This document shows, in pieces, positions 24,389 to 32,249 of a stretch of 64,000 bases of DNA. The stretch lies in the NCBI RefSeq assembly GCF_002355435.1, contig NZ_AP017313.1:248001-312000 (forward strand), given 5' to 3'. A program made the position numbers and the translations under genes. The notes below the pieces were generated by a model that did not search any database, was not told the origin of the DNA, and was given only the letters and a program-made list of their open reading frames with translations. Source of the stretch: Mucilaginibacter gotjawali (GTDB lineage: Bacteria > Bacteroidota > Bacteroidia > Sphingobacteriales > Sphingobacteriaceae). The first letter of the stretch is position 1, and each line of letters begins with the position of its first letter.

Positions 24389-26569
24389 ATGAATATTAAA
24401 TTTTACCGGCTTGCGGGAACCGGCCTGCTATTTTTTCTACTGTTATTTTCAGGATCGGCACTAAAGGCCCAATTCAACAAAACACATTGGGCTACTGATG
24501 GTTACCAGTACTATTCGATGGAGGGCGACCAGCTGGTTGAACTGGACACCCGCGACAGCGCAAAGAAAACAGTATTGTTAACTAAAGAAATGCTTACCCC
24601 GGCCGGCAAGCCCGCACTGAGGGTTGAAAACTTTTATATCTCGGACGACGGGCAAAAGGTGCTGATCTTTACCAACAGCAAAAGGGTATGGCGTTACAAT
24701 ACCCGTGGCGATTACTGGGTATATGATCTTGCCGCCAAAACTTTAAAACAATTGGGCACCGCCCGGCCCGCATCGTCACTGATGTTTGCCAAACTATCTC
24801 CGGATGGTACAAAAGCTGCCTACGTGAGCGAACATAATGTGTTTGTGCAGGAACTGGGCAGCGGAAGTGAAAAGCAATTAACCACCGACGGCACCAAAAA
24901 GCTGATTAACGGCACTTTTGACTGGGTTTATGAAGAAGAGTTTGATTGCCGCGACGGTTTCCGCTGGTCGCCCGACAGCCGGGCAATAGCTTACTGGCAG
25001 ATTGACGCCAGCAAGATTAAAAACTACGACATGTTGAACACTACGGACTCTATATACCCGTATGTAGTTCCGGTTGAATATCCCGTGGCCGGTGAGGATC
25101 CAAGCTCATGCAAAATTGGCGTTGTGGATGTAAGTACAGCCAAAACGACCTGGATAAATGTGCCGGGTGACCCTATTCAACATTATATCCCAAGGATGGA
25201 GTGGGCTAAAAATCCCAACCAGCTGATCCTGCAACAATTAAACCGCGCGCAAAACGATAGTAAACTGATCGTCGCCAACGTATCAAACGGCACTACTGCT
25301 GTAATTCACGACGAGCAGGCAAAAGCATGGATTGATGCAGGCGATGGCCGCGACCCGATTGGCTGGAACTGGCTGAGCAAAGGGACGAGTTTTTTATGGC
25401 TGAGTGAAAAAGACGGCTGGCGCCATATGTATAAAATAGATCTTGACGGTAAAGAGACGCTGATCACCAAAGGCAATTATGACGTGATCGATCTGACGCT
25501 GATTGATGATGCAGGCGGCTATATCTATTTTATGGCTTCGCCTGAAAATGCCACCCAGAAATATTTATACCGCATCAAAATAAAAGGCGGCAATGCTGAA
25601 AGGGTTACCCCTGCTGAACAGCCGGGAACGCATGAATACGAGATCTCGCCCAACGGCAGGATCGCCTTGCACTCCTTTTCCAACATTTATACCCCGCATA
25701 CCAGCGAGGTGGTGAGCCTGCCCGATAACAAACATATTAGCGGTAAACTCATTCAACTGAACCAGGCCGCTAAAAACAAGCCGGAGTTTTTTAAAGTAAA
25801 AACTGTGGATGGTGTTGAAATGGACGGCTGGATGGTAAAACCAACCAATTTTGATCCTGCCAAAAAATACCCCGTTGTATTTTATGTTTACAGCGAACCT
25901 GCAGGAGCAACAGTTACCGATTCCTGGGGCAGCGGACGTAATTTCCTTTATACCGGCAACATGGCCGAGGATGGGTATATTTATATCTCATTGGATAACC
26001 GGGGAACCCCCGCACCAAAAGGCGCCGATTGGCGTAAATCCATCTACAAAAGCATCGGTTTGGTAAATATCGAGGACCAGGCCATGGGCGCCAAAGAGAT
26101 CCTGAAATGGCCTTTTGTTGATTCGACCCGTGTTGCGGTTTGGGGCTGGAGTGGTGGCGGATCATGTACTTTGAACCTGATGTTTCAACACCCTGAAATT
26201 TATAAAACCGGTATCGCCATTGCCGCAGTGGGATGGCAGCTAACCTATGATAACATATACCAGGAACGTTATATGGGCGTGCCGATAGATGACGCAAGCC
26301 GCCAGGTATTTATAAAAGGGTCGCCAATTACCTATGCAAAAAACCTAAAAGGTAATTTGTTGTACATACATGGCACCGGGGATGATAACGTGCATTATAA
26401 AAATGCCGAAATGCTGATTAATGAACTGGTTAAATATAACCGGCAGTTTGAGCTGATGTCGTTCCCTAACCGCTCGCACGGCATATTTGAAGGGCCGGGG
26501 ACTACTACCTACCTGCGCACCTTATATACAAAATACTTAAGAGAGCATTGTCCTCCGGGAGGAAGATAG
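24389..26569 (+). CDS. S9-family prolyl oligopeptidase (dipeptidyl peptidase IV type)
   Basis: This is a secreted or periplasmic serine peptidase of 726 residues. After a signal peptide (LLFFLLLFSGSALKAQ) comes the N-terminal beta-propeller with DWVYEEEFDCRDGFRWSPD, containing the double glutamate that binds the substrate N-terminus in DPP IV. The C-terminal alpha/beta-hydrolase has the nucleophile in GWSGGGSC (Ser588), an aspartate in GTGDDNVHYKN and a histidine in FPNRSHGIFEG. DPP IV enzymes cleave X-Pro dipeptides from peptides. I chose the ATG at 24389 over the adjacent TTG at 24386. It stands alone. Confidence 0.94.
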   Translation: MNIKFYRLAGTGLLFFLLLFSGSALKAQFNKTHWATDGYQYYSMEGDQLVELDTRDSAKKTVLLTKEMLTPAGKPALRVENFYISDDGQKVLIFTNSKRVWRYNTRGDYWVYDLAAKTLKQLGTARPASSLMFAKLSPDGTKAAYVSEHNVFVQELGSGSEKQLTTDGTKKLINGTFDWVYEEEFDCRDGFRWSPDSRAIAYWQIDASKIKNYDMLNTTDSIYPYVVPVEYPVAGEDPSSCKIGVVDVSTAKTTWINVPGDPIQHYIPRMEWAKNPNQLILQQLNRAQNDSKLIVANVSNGTTAVIHDEQAKAWIDAGDGRDPIGWNWLSKGTSFLWLSEKDGWRHMYKIDLDGKETLITKGNYDVIDLTLIDDAGGYIYFMASPENATQKYLYRIKIKGGNAERVTPAEQPGTHEYEISPNGRIALHSFSNIYTPHTSEVVSLPDNKHISGKLIQLNQAAKNKPEFFKVKTVDGVEMDGWMVKPTNFDPAKKYPVVFYVYSEPAGATVTDSWGSGRNFLYTGNMAEDGYIYISLDNRGTPAPKGADWRKSIYKSIGLVNIEDQAMGAKEILKWPFVDSTRVAVWGWSGGGSCTLNLMFQHPEIYKTGIAIAAVGWQLTYDNIYQERYMGVPIDDASRQVFIKGSPITYAKNLKGNLLYIHGTGDDNVHYKNAEMLINELVKYNRQFELMSFPNRSHGIFEGPGTTTYLRTLYTKYLREHCPPGGR

Positions 26570-26580
26570 GTTTTTTTAAA

Positions 26581-26652
26581 TGACGAATATTGAACGCCCA
26601 ATTTCGAATGATGAAATATCCTCCTTTATTTCATCATTCGAAATTCAATATT
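26581..26652. repeat. Inverted heptamer arrays after the S9 peptidase
   Basis: The left arm units are TGACGAA, TATTGAA, CGCCCAA, TTTCGAA and TGATGAA; the right arm units are TTCATCA, TTCGAAA and TTCAATA. The central TTTCGAATGATGAAATA pairs perfectly with the opposite arm, so the RNA would fold into a long hairpin that could act as a terminator of the S9 gene. Confidence 0.8.
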
Positions 26653-26793
26653 TTTAAGCGTATAAACTATCCTGTTTTAAATCAGTTCTCCTCATTCGCC
26701 GGCTAAAAAAGTCCTTTAGGGATAAAACAGGCCCGGTACAAAAAAACGCCAACCTTTTCGGGCCGGCGCTCATTCATAAATTGCAATATAAGG

Positions 26794-27219
26794 TTAATAG
26801 GACTGTTCATCAGGTAATGCGGAATTGGCGCCGAAGCTCTCTCCCGCCCTTGCAGACAGTTTTCCATGGTTGGTTCCGGTTTCAAAATCAGTTTTACGCC
26901 CCAGCAGGGTAAAATTCTCAGCCACCACTTCTGTGGTGTATTTTTTTATGCCTTCTTTATCTTCAAATGACCGCGTGCGCAGGCGGCCTTCTATATAAAC
27001 CAGTTTCCCTTTTTGAAGAAATTTGGCAGCCACGTCCGCCAGGCCACGCCACATTACAATATTGTGCCATTCGGTTTGCTCAACCTTCCGGCCCTCTTTA
27101 TTAAAAATTTCAGAGGTAGCCAGCGGGAAACTTACTACAGATACGCCGCCATCTAACTGACGCGCTTCAGGGTCTTTGCCCAAATGGCCTACTAAAATTA
27201 CTTTGTTAACACCAGACAT
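26794..27219 (-). CDS. ssb: Single-stranded DNA-binding protein
   Basis: The 141-residue protein has the OB-fold pattern of bacterial SSB: VNKVILVGHLGKDPEARQL, SFPLATSE, TEWHNIVMWRGLADVAAKFLQKGKLVYIEGRL and KKYTTEVVAENFTLLG. It coats single-stranded DNA in replication and repair. The tail is short (about 30 residues) and ends in LPDEQSY rather than the usual acidic DDxPF tip that recruits partners, so it may be a secondary paralogue. It follows mutY by 23 bp on the same strand and is probably co-transcribed with it. Confidence 0.93.
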   Translation of the reverse strand: MSGVNKVILVGHLGKDPEARQLDGGVSVVSFPLATSEIFNKEGRKVEQTEWHNIVMWRGLADVAAKFLQKGKLVYIEGRLRTRSFEDKEGIKKYTTEVVAENFTLLGRKTDFETGTNHGKLSARAGESFGANSALPDEQSY

Positions 27220-27242
27220 ATTTTAAAGCAACAAAAATTATT

Positions 27243-28289
27243 TTATAAATTAAAAATATTTTTTAAAAATATAAAAATAACTTTTGGTAATGCTAATTTT
27301 TTCAAATTATTCCTGTCAGTGATAAACCATTGTTCTTTTAATTCAATATGGTGATGCTGTAATTTAATAAATCGAACAAAAAGCCGCTGGTGGGTAAGCA
27401 CATGTTTTATAACCGGGAAGATTTCATCGATCTTAATGTCATCCCCAAATAGTGCTTTTAGTTGGGGCAATGCCAGTAACCCGTCGGGCGGGAGCAGTGT
27501 ATCAGTCTCAATCAAGGGAAGGTCATACATATTGGCCCAGATATCTTTGTCGCCGCGCCTGTTCATCACAAGGGTATGCTCATCGGCCACCAAAAAGTAG
27601 TTGAAGTACCGCTCGCGGATCTTGATTTTATTTAGTTTAACAGGCAACAAATTAACCGCATTGTTGGCGAAAGCATAACAACCTTCGCTGACCGGGCAAA
27701 TGTTGCAGGCCGGGTTTTTGGGTCTGCAAAGCATGGCGCCAAACTCCATCATTGCCTGGTTATGAATACCCGGGCGATGCTTATCAAGCAGCTCATTGGC
27801 TGCCGACTGGAATATTTTTATACCCTTTGGACTGTTTATCGGCTCATTGATGCCAAAATATCTTGCTAAAACTCTATAGACATTGCCGTCGACAACCGCT
27901 TTTGGCTCATTTGCTGCAAAAGAGGAGATAGCCGAGGCTGTATATTCGCCTATTCCTTTCAGTTTTATCAGCTGGTCATACGCTTCAGGGAAAATGCCGC
28001 CGTAGTCGGCCTGTACCATCCTGGCTGTTTTCAACATATTGCGCCCACGTGAATAATAACCCAGGCCCTGCCATAATTTTAAGATGTCATCTTCACTGGC
28101 TGCGGCGAAACTGCTTACATCCGGATATTTTTCAAGGAAAGAGTAAAAATATGGAAGTCCCTGTTCAACACGCGTTTGCTGCAGGATTATTTCTGACAGC
28201 CAGATCACATAAGCGTCATGGGTATCGCGCCATGGGAGCTGGCGTTTATTGCTTTGGTACCATTGCACCAGGTCGTCACTAAAACTCAT
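27243..28289 (-). CDS. mutY: A/G-specific adenine DNA glycosylase
   Basis: This base-excision repair enzyme removes adenine opposite 8-oxoguanine. The 348 residues show the catalytic Glu33 in SEIILQQTR, a helix-hairpin-helix (LKGIGEYTA, about 110-118), the catalytic Asp134 in VVDGNVYRV and a 4Fe-4S cluster with spacing C-x6-C-x2-C-x5-C (Cys188, 195, 198, 204). The C-terminal part (VADEHTLVMNRRGDKDIWANMYDLPL) is the Nudix-like domain that recognises 8-oxoguanine. It is the first gene of a unit with ssb. Confidence 0.97.
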   Translation of the reverse strand: MSFSDDLVQWYQSNKRQLPWRDTHDAYVIWLSEIILQQTRVEQGLPYFYSFLEKYPDVSSFAAASEDDILKLWQGLGYYSRGRNMLKTARMVQADYGGIFPEAYDQLIKLKGIGEYTASAISSFAANEPKAVVDGNVYRVLARYFGINEPINSPKGIKIFQSAANELLDKHRPGIHNQAMMEFGAMLCRPKNPACNICPVSEGCYAFANNAVNLLPVKLNKIKIRERYFNYFLVADEHTLVMNRRGDKDIWANMYDLPLIETDTLLPPDGLLALPQLKALFGDDIKIDEIFPVIKHVLTHQRLFVRFIKLQHHHIELKEQWFITDRNNLKKLALPKVIFIFLKNIFNL

Positions 28290-28406
28290 TCAGTGCAAAT
28301 TAACAATGAAAAGGCGTATTTAACGTTTAAATGTTCGTGTTTATACCCCATTTGGCATTGTAATAAAAAAATATGTTAATTATTTCAATCTTACGGAATA
28401 AAGAGA

Positions 28407-28414
28407 TACTTTTG
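28407..28414 (+). promoter_or_regulatory. -7 element for the HU gene
   Basis: TACTTTTG matches TAnnTTTG and lies 49 bases before the HU start codon, leaving a leader of about 40 nt. Confidence 0.65.
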
Positions 28415-28463
28415 CAACCCCAAATCAGTTAAGTAATTATAAAAAAATAAAAGAAAATCAGAT

Positions 28464-28757
28464 ATGACTAAGGCAGAAATTATAACTGAGATCTCATCCA
28501 AAACAGGGATCGAGAAGGTTGATGTTCAGGAAACGGTTGAGGCGTTTTTTAAAGTAGTTAAAAATTCAATGGTTGGCGGCGAAAACGTTTATGTAAGAGG
28601 GTTCGGAAGTTTTGTTGTAAAGAAAAGAGCTAAAAAGACTGCGCGTAATATTTCAAAAAACACTGCAATAATTATCCCTGAGCACTTTGTGCCTAGTTTT
28701 AAACCTGCCAAAACCTTTGTTGACAAAGTAAGGACAGGTAACAAAGTAAGCAAATAA
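28464..28757 (+). CDS. HU/IHF-family nucleoid DNA-binding protein
   Basis: The 97-residue basic protein has the HU fold: MTKAEIITEISSKTGIEKVDVQETVEAFFKVVK forms the helical dimer body, VYVRGFGSFVVKKR the first strands, and the arm reads ARNISKNTAIIIPEHFVPSFKPAK, where the usual GRNPxTG is changed to ARNISKN. It bends and compacts DNA. It has its own promoter element and is followed after 10 bp by a TPR gene. Confidence 0.95.
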   Translation: MTKAEIITEISSKTGIEKVDVQETVEAFFKVVKNSMVGGENVYVRGFGSFVVKKRAKKTARNISKNTAIIIPEHFVPSFKPAKTFVDKVRTGNKVSK

Positions 28758-28767
28758 TTTATAGGTA

Positions 28768-29640
28768 ATGTACAGGAAGCAAATAGTTGTAATCGTAATC
28801 GTTGTGATTATTACCGGCTATTTGTACACTTTACCGGTAAAGGGGCTGATAAAGCCGGAACAGGCAGACGGGCATACCACCGCGGCTGCTTCACAAAAGC
28901 GACCGGTTGCTGATTTAACCGTTGAAATGGTTTCGGCTGCATCCAAAGCAATTGTTGGGCAAGCCCTGGCAACACAAATAAGCGCTACCGAAGCTCAGTT
29001 AAAAAACGCAGGCGGCGGTTCGCAAAAATTGGCATTGCAAAAACAACTTGCCAAACAATGGGACGATGTGAACCAGGCGGCGCCCGCGGCATTTTATTAC
29101 CAGGCAGTTGCCCGGGAAGAAAATACTTTTGAAAGCTGGTCCAAAGCGGGAAGCCGCTTTAATGACGCTTACAGCGCTGTGCAGGACACCGTACAGCAAC
29201 CCGCGTTGATAAACAATGCAATAGAGTGCTATACAAACGCGCTTAAACTGCAGCCGGCTAACCTGGATGCCAAAACGGGACTTGGAGTTGCCTATGTAAA
29301 CGGGTTTAGTTTGGGGATCGGCCAGGATGGCGGCGGCCCTCCAAAAGGAGTAATGCTGTTGCTGGAGGTTGTGCAACAGGACCCGAAAAACATTAATGCA
29401 AATTTAAACCTGGGTAAGTTCGCGGTAACTTCGCACCAATATGAAAAAGCGGTGGAAAGGTTTAAAACCGTAATTGCCCAAAAGGCGATGCCGGATGCAT
29501 ATTTTTACCTTGCTGAAAGTTATAAACAGCTGGGCATGAAAAAAGAAGCAATTGATGCTTATCAAAAATGCAGGGCCATTGTAACAGATGCCGCCTTTGA
29601 TAAGCAGATTGATGAGTACATTAAGGAATTAAAGAATTAG
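28768..29640 (+). CDS. Membrane-anchored TPR protein
   Basis: The 290-residue protein has one N-terminal membrane helix (IVVIVIVVIITGYLYTLPV), a linker, an alpha-helical region and three or four TPR units in the C-terminal half (NAIECYTNALKLQPANLDAKTGLGVAYV, NINANLNLGKFAVTSHQYEKAVERF, DAYFYLAESYKQLGMKKEAIDAYQ). TPRs mediate protein contacts. Its function is not recognised. Lying between HU and the RNase G pair with short gaps, it is likely part of one operon. Confidence 0.85.
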   Translation: MYRKQIVVIVIVVIITGYLYTLPVKGLIKPEQADGHTTAAASQKRPVADLTVEMVSAASKAIVGQALATQISATEAQLKNAGGGSQKLALQKQLAKQWDDVNQAAPAAFYYQAVAREENTFESWSKAGSRFNDAYSAVQDTVQQPALINNAIECYTNALKLQPANLDAKTGLGVAYVNGFSLGIGQDGGGPPKGVMLLLEVVQQDPKNINANLNLGKFAVTSHQYEKAVERFKTVIAQKAMPDAYFYLAESYKQLGMKKEAIDAYQKCRAIVTDAAFDKQIDEYIKELKN

Positions 29641-29662
29641 TAACATTTAAAAAAATAAAATT

Positions 29663-29752
29663 ATGCCGAGCGGTAAAAAACGTAAAAGACACAAAATGGC
29701 TACCCACAAACGTAAAAAACGTTTGAGAAAGAACAGACATAAAAAGAAATAA
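29663..29752 (+). CDS. 29-residue highly basic protein (AURKAIP1/COX24-type)
   Basis: This short gene encodes a peptide made almost entirely of Lys, Arg and His (MPSGKKRKRHKMATHKRKKR and nine more residues). Tiny proteins with this composition and the KMATHKRKKRLRKNRHKKK-type core are annotated in Bacteroidota as AURKAIP1/COX24-domain proteins, related to a mitochondrial small-subunit ribosomal protein, and usually lie just before RNase G as here. A ribosome-binding role is inferred. It starts 22 bp after the TPR gene. Confidence 0.82.
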   Translation: MPSGKKRKRHKMATHKRKKRLRKNRHKKK

Positions 29753-29773
29753 GCTGTTACCCCAGGCTTATAT

Positions 29774-29808
29774 CCCTGTTTTAACACGGGTGATTTTGTT
29801 TTTTACCC
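29774..29808 (+). terminator. Possible attenuator/terminator between the small basic gene and rng
   Basis: A bulged hairpin (CCCTGTT, TT, AACACGGG) is followed by TGATTTTGTTTTTT. It may separate part of the transcription from rng. Confidence 0.35.
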
Positions 29809-29857
29809 ACTTATTAACACGCGGTTATTATAACTGCTTTAAGAAATGGAGTAGCAG

Positions 29858-31408
29858 TTGATAAAGGAATTAATTATCGATTCATCCCCAGGAGGGACTA
29901 CTATTGCATTATTACAGGACAAGCAGCTTGTAGAGCTTCACAAAGAGCAAATCAGCAACAATTATACTGTTGGTGATATTTATCTCGGTCGTATCAAAAA
30001 GATCATGCCGGGTTTAAATGCAGCTTTTGTTGATGTAGGCTACGAGAAGGATGCCTTTTTGCACTATCTTGACCTTGGCCCGCAGGTACAAAGCCTGTTA
30101 AAGCTAACCAAGCAAGTTCGCAGCGGAGGGTATCAGTCAAAGCTATTGGATAATTTTAAGTCCGATCCCGATATCAACAAAGGGGGAAAGATTTCTGAGT
30201 TGTTATCCAAAAACCAGCTTATCCCTGTACAAATTGCAAAAGAGCCAATTTCAACCAAAGGTCCTCGTTTAAGTTCGGATATATCAATAGCCGGGCGTTA
30301 CGTGGTTTTGGTTCCTTTTTCGGAAGTTACTTCAATCTCAAAAAAGATAAAAAGTAATACCGAACGCAACCGCCTGCGCAAGATTGTGGAGAGTATAAAG
30401 CCCAAACACTTTGGGGTAATTATACGCACCGTATCTGAAGGTAAAGGCGTTGCTGAACTGCAAAAGGATTTGCTCGACCTGATCGCCAAATGGGAATCAT
30501 TCATTACCCGTTTGCCGGCTGTTGAGCCCGCAAAAAAGGTTTTGGGCGAAATTGACCGTACGTCGACCTTGTTAAGGGATATCCTGAATCCTGATTTTCA
30601 GCACATCTATATCAACGATACCAGCCTCCACGAGGAAATCCGGTCGTATATTCATGAAATTTCGCCCGAGATGGAAAATATCGTGAAACTGCATAAAAAC
30701 AGCGTTCCGATATTTGAACATTACGGTATTGATAAGCAGATAAAATCAGCCTTCGGGAAAACCGTAAACCTCGCCGGCGGCGCCTACCTGGTAATTGAGC
30801 ATACAGAAGCCCTGCACGTAATTGACGTGAACAGTGGTAACCGTACAGCCAGTAAAGAAAACCAGGAGGAAAACGCTTTCCAGGTAAACAAGGAAGCTGC
30901 AAAAGAAATAGCCCGGCAGTTACGCCTGCGCGATATGGGCGGTATTGTGGTGATCGACTTTATCGATATGCACAAGCCAAACAACCGTAAGGATCTGTTT
31001 GATTATTTGCGGGGCGAAATGGCCCACGACAGGGCCAAGCATACCATTTTGCCGCCAAGCAAATTCGGGCTGGTACAAATTACCCGGCAGCGTGTAAGGC
31101 CCGAAATGAATATTGTGACCAGCGAAGTATGCCCGGCCTGTAACGGTACCGGCACTATCCGCCCCACCATATTATTGCTGGACGATATTGAAAATAACTT
31201 CAATTACATCCTGGTTGAGCAAAACGAAAAAAAGATCACCCTTTGTGTTCATCCTTATATTGAGGCCTACATTAAGAAAGGCTTTTTTAACCGCCAGTGG
31301 AAATGGTATTTTAAATACAGCCAGTGGATAAAGGTGAAGAGCAACCCGGCCTACCAGATCACTGAGTTCCATTTTTTCTCAGCGAAAGACGAAGAAATTA
31401 AGCTATAA
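29858..31408 (+). CDS. rng: Ribonuclease E/G family endoribonuclease
   Basis: The 516-residue enzyme cleaves AU-rich single-stranded RNA and processes rRNA. It has an S1-like RNA-binding domain (GDIYLGRIKKIMPGLNAAFV, from about residue 39), the catalytic DNase-I-like site with Asp323 (VIDVNSGNR) and Asp367 (VVIDFIDM), and the zinc-link cysteines Cys425 and Cys428 in CPACNGTG. The start is TTG at 29858 (MIKELIIDSS). The length fits RNase G rather than the longer RNase E. It ends in a strong terminator. Confidence 0.96.
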   Translation: MIKELIIDSSPGGTTIALLQDKQLVELHKEQISNNYTVGDIYLGRIKKIMPGLNAAFVDVGYEKDAFLHYLDLGPQVQSLLKLTKQVRSGGYQSKLLDNFKSDPDINKGGKISELLSKNQLIPVQIAKEPISTKGPRLSSDISIAGRYVVLVPFSEVTSISKKIKSNTERNRLRKIVESIKPKHFGVIIRTVSEGKGVAELQKDLLDLIAKWESFITRLPAVEPAKKVLGEIDRTSTLLRDILNPDFQHIYINDTSLHEEIRSYIHEISPEMENIVKLHKNSVPIFEHYGIDKQIKSAFGKTVNLAGGAYLVIEHTEALHVIDVNSGNRTASKENQEENAFQVNKEAAKEIARQLRLRDMGGIVVIDFIDMHKPNNRKDLFDYLRGEMAHDRAKHTILPPSKFGLVQITRQRVRPEMNIVTSEVCPACNGTGTIRPTILLLDDIENNFNYILVEQNEKKITLCVHPYIEAYIKKGFFNRQWKWYFKYSQWIKVKSNPAYQITEFHFFSAKDEEIKL

Positions 31409-31433
31409 TTTGCGGATATGCAGATTACAGATG

Positions 31434-31466
31434 TGCAGATGTTTTTAGGAGCATCTGCATTTTTTG
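31434..31466 (+). terminator. Rho-independent terminator of rng
   Basis: A perfect 8-bp stem (TGCAGATG with CATCTGCA) and a 10-nt loop are followed by TTTTTT. Confidence 0.88.
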
Positions 31467-31523
31467 TTTTAGGCAGGTGTCCCCAAAAAAATGTACCTTG
31501 TTTTGATAAAATAAAACAACTAC

Positions 31524-32084
31524 ATGAAATACCTGATACCTTTATTTTGCACTTTGCTATTGCTGTCTTGCAAAAAGAGGCTGCAGAAAAGCAATGAGAT
31601 AACGAAAATTGAGTTGTCACGAAGCGGAGCATGGTCTGACTATGGCGCGACAATTATTATCGATAGCACATTAAATTATAGATACTTTGATGAAAACAAA
31701 AAACAGGGTTATACAGGAAGAATTGATGAAAAATTCTTTGATACTTTAAATAGAAAATTCGAGTCGATCAAGTTTAAAACGATGCCGACTTGGGGCTATC
31801 ACGGCTGCAAGGATTGTGAGGTATTTGAGTTGATAGTCCACTGGAGGGACAAAAAAAGGCGAATAATAAAGGATTGGCCTATTGAAGTGGATTCCACGTT
31901 AAAAGTTTTACTTTGGCTAAATGATAGTTACAAGTATGTAAAGTTAGCGCCTACTAACACAGTTTTCCAATTCGAAACGAGTTTTCCTAAAGAGAGTACA
32001 AAAGCTCCTGCTTATTCGGTAGCGTTCCCTCCGCCAATAACAAAGCCATCTAAAAAACTTCAACATAAAATATTGACGCAATAG
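31524..32084 (+). CDS. Lipoprotein of unknown function (DUF6438-like)
   Basis: The 186-residue product has a signal ending in LLLLSC, a lipobox with Cys at residue 16. The mature domain (IELSRSGAWSDYGATIIIDS, NYRYFDENKKQGYTGRIDEKFFDTLNRKFESI) resembles the small DUF6438-type domain of Bacteroidota lipoproteins, but this is by eye only. It includes a C-x2-C pair (GCKDCEVF). It is a single-gene unit after the rng terminator. Confidence 0.7.
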   Translation: MKYLIPLFCTLLLLSCKKRLQKSNEITKIELSRSGAWSDYGATIIIDSTLNYRYFDENKKQGYTGRIDEKFFDTLNRKFESIKFKTMPTWGYHGCKDCEVFELIVHWRDKKRRIIKDWPIEVDSTLKVLLWLNDSYKYVKLAPTNTVFQFETSFPKESTKAPAYSVAFPPPITKPSKKLQHKILTQ

Positions 32085-32165
32085 ATATTACTAAATATAT
32101 TAGTATTTAATTGTTTCTTGTCAGATAAAATACGCATATTTGTTTTGGTTAATAGCTTATTGCAA

Positions 32166-32249
32166 TGAGCACATTTGAAATTTGTACAACTGCGTATCTC
32201 TCATTTGGACATTGGAATATTTGAACATAAAAAACCGCACACCAACAAA
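32166..32249 (+). repeat. Short-period repeat upstream of radA
   Basis: The units are built on ATTTGAA, ATTTGGA, CATTGGA and ATTTGAAC variants with spacing close to 7-8 nt. The open frame passes through it, but the likely radA start is at 32250, after the array. Confidence 0.5.
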
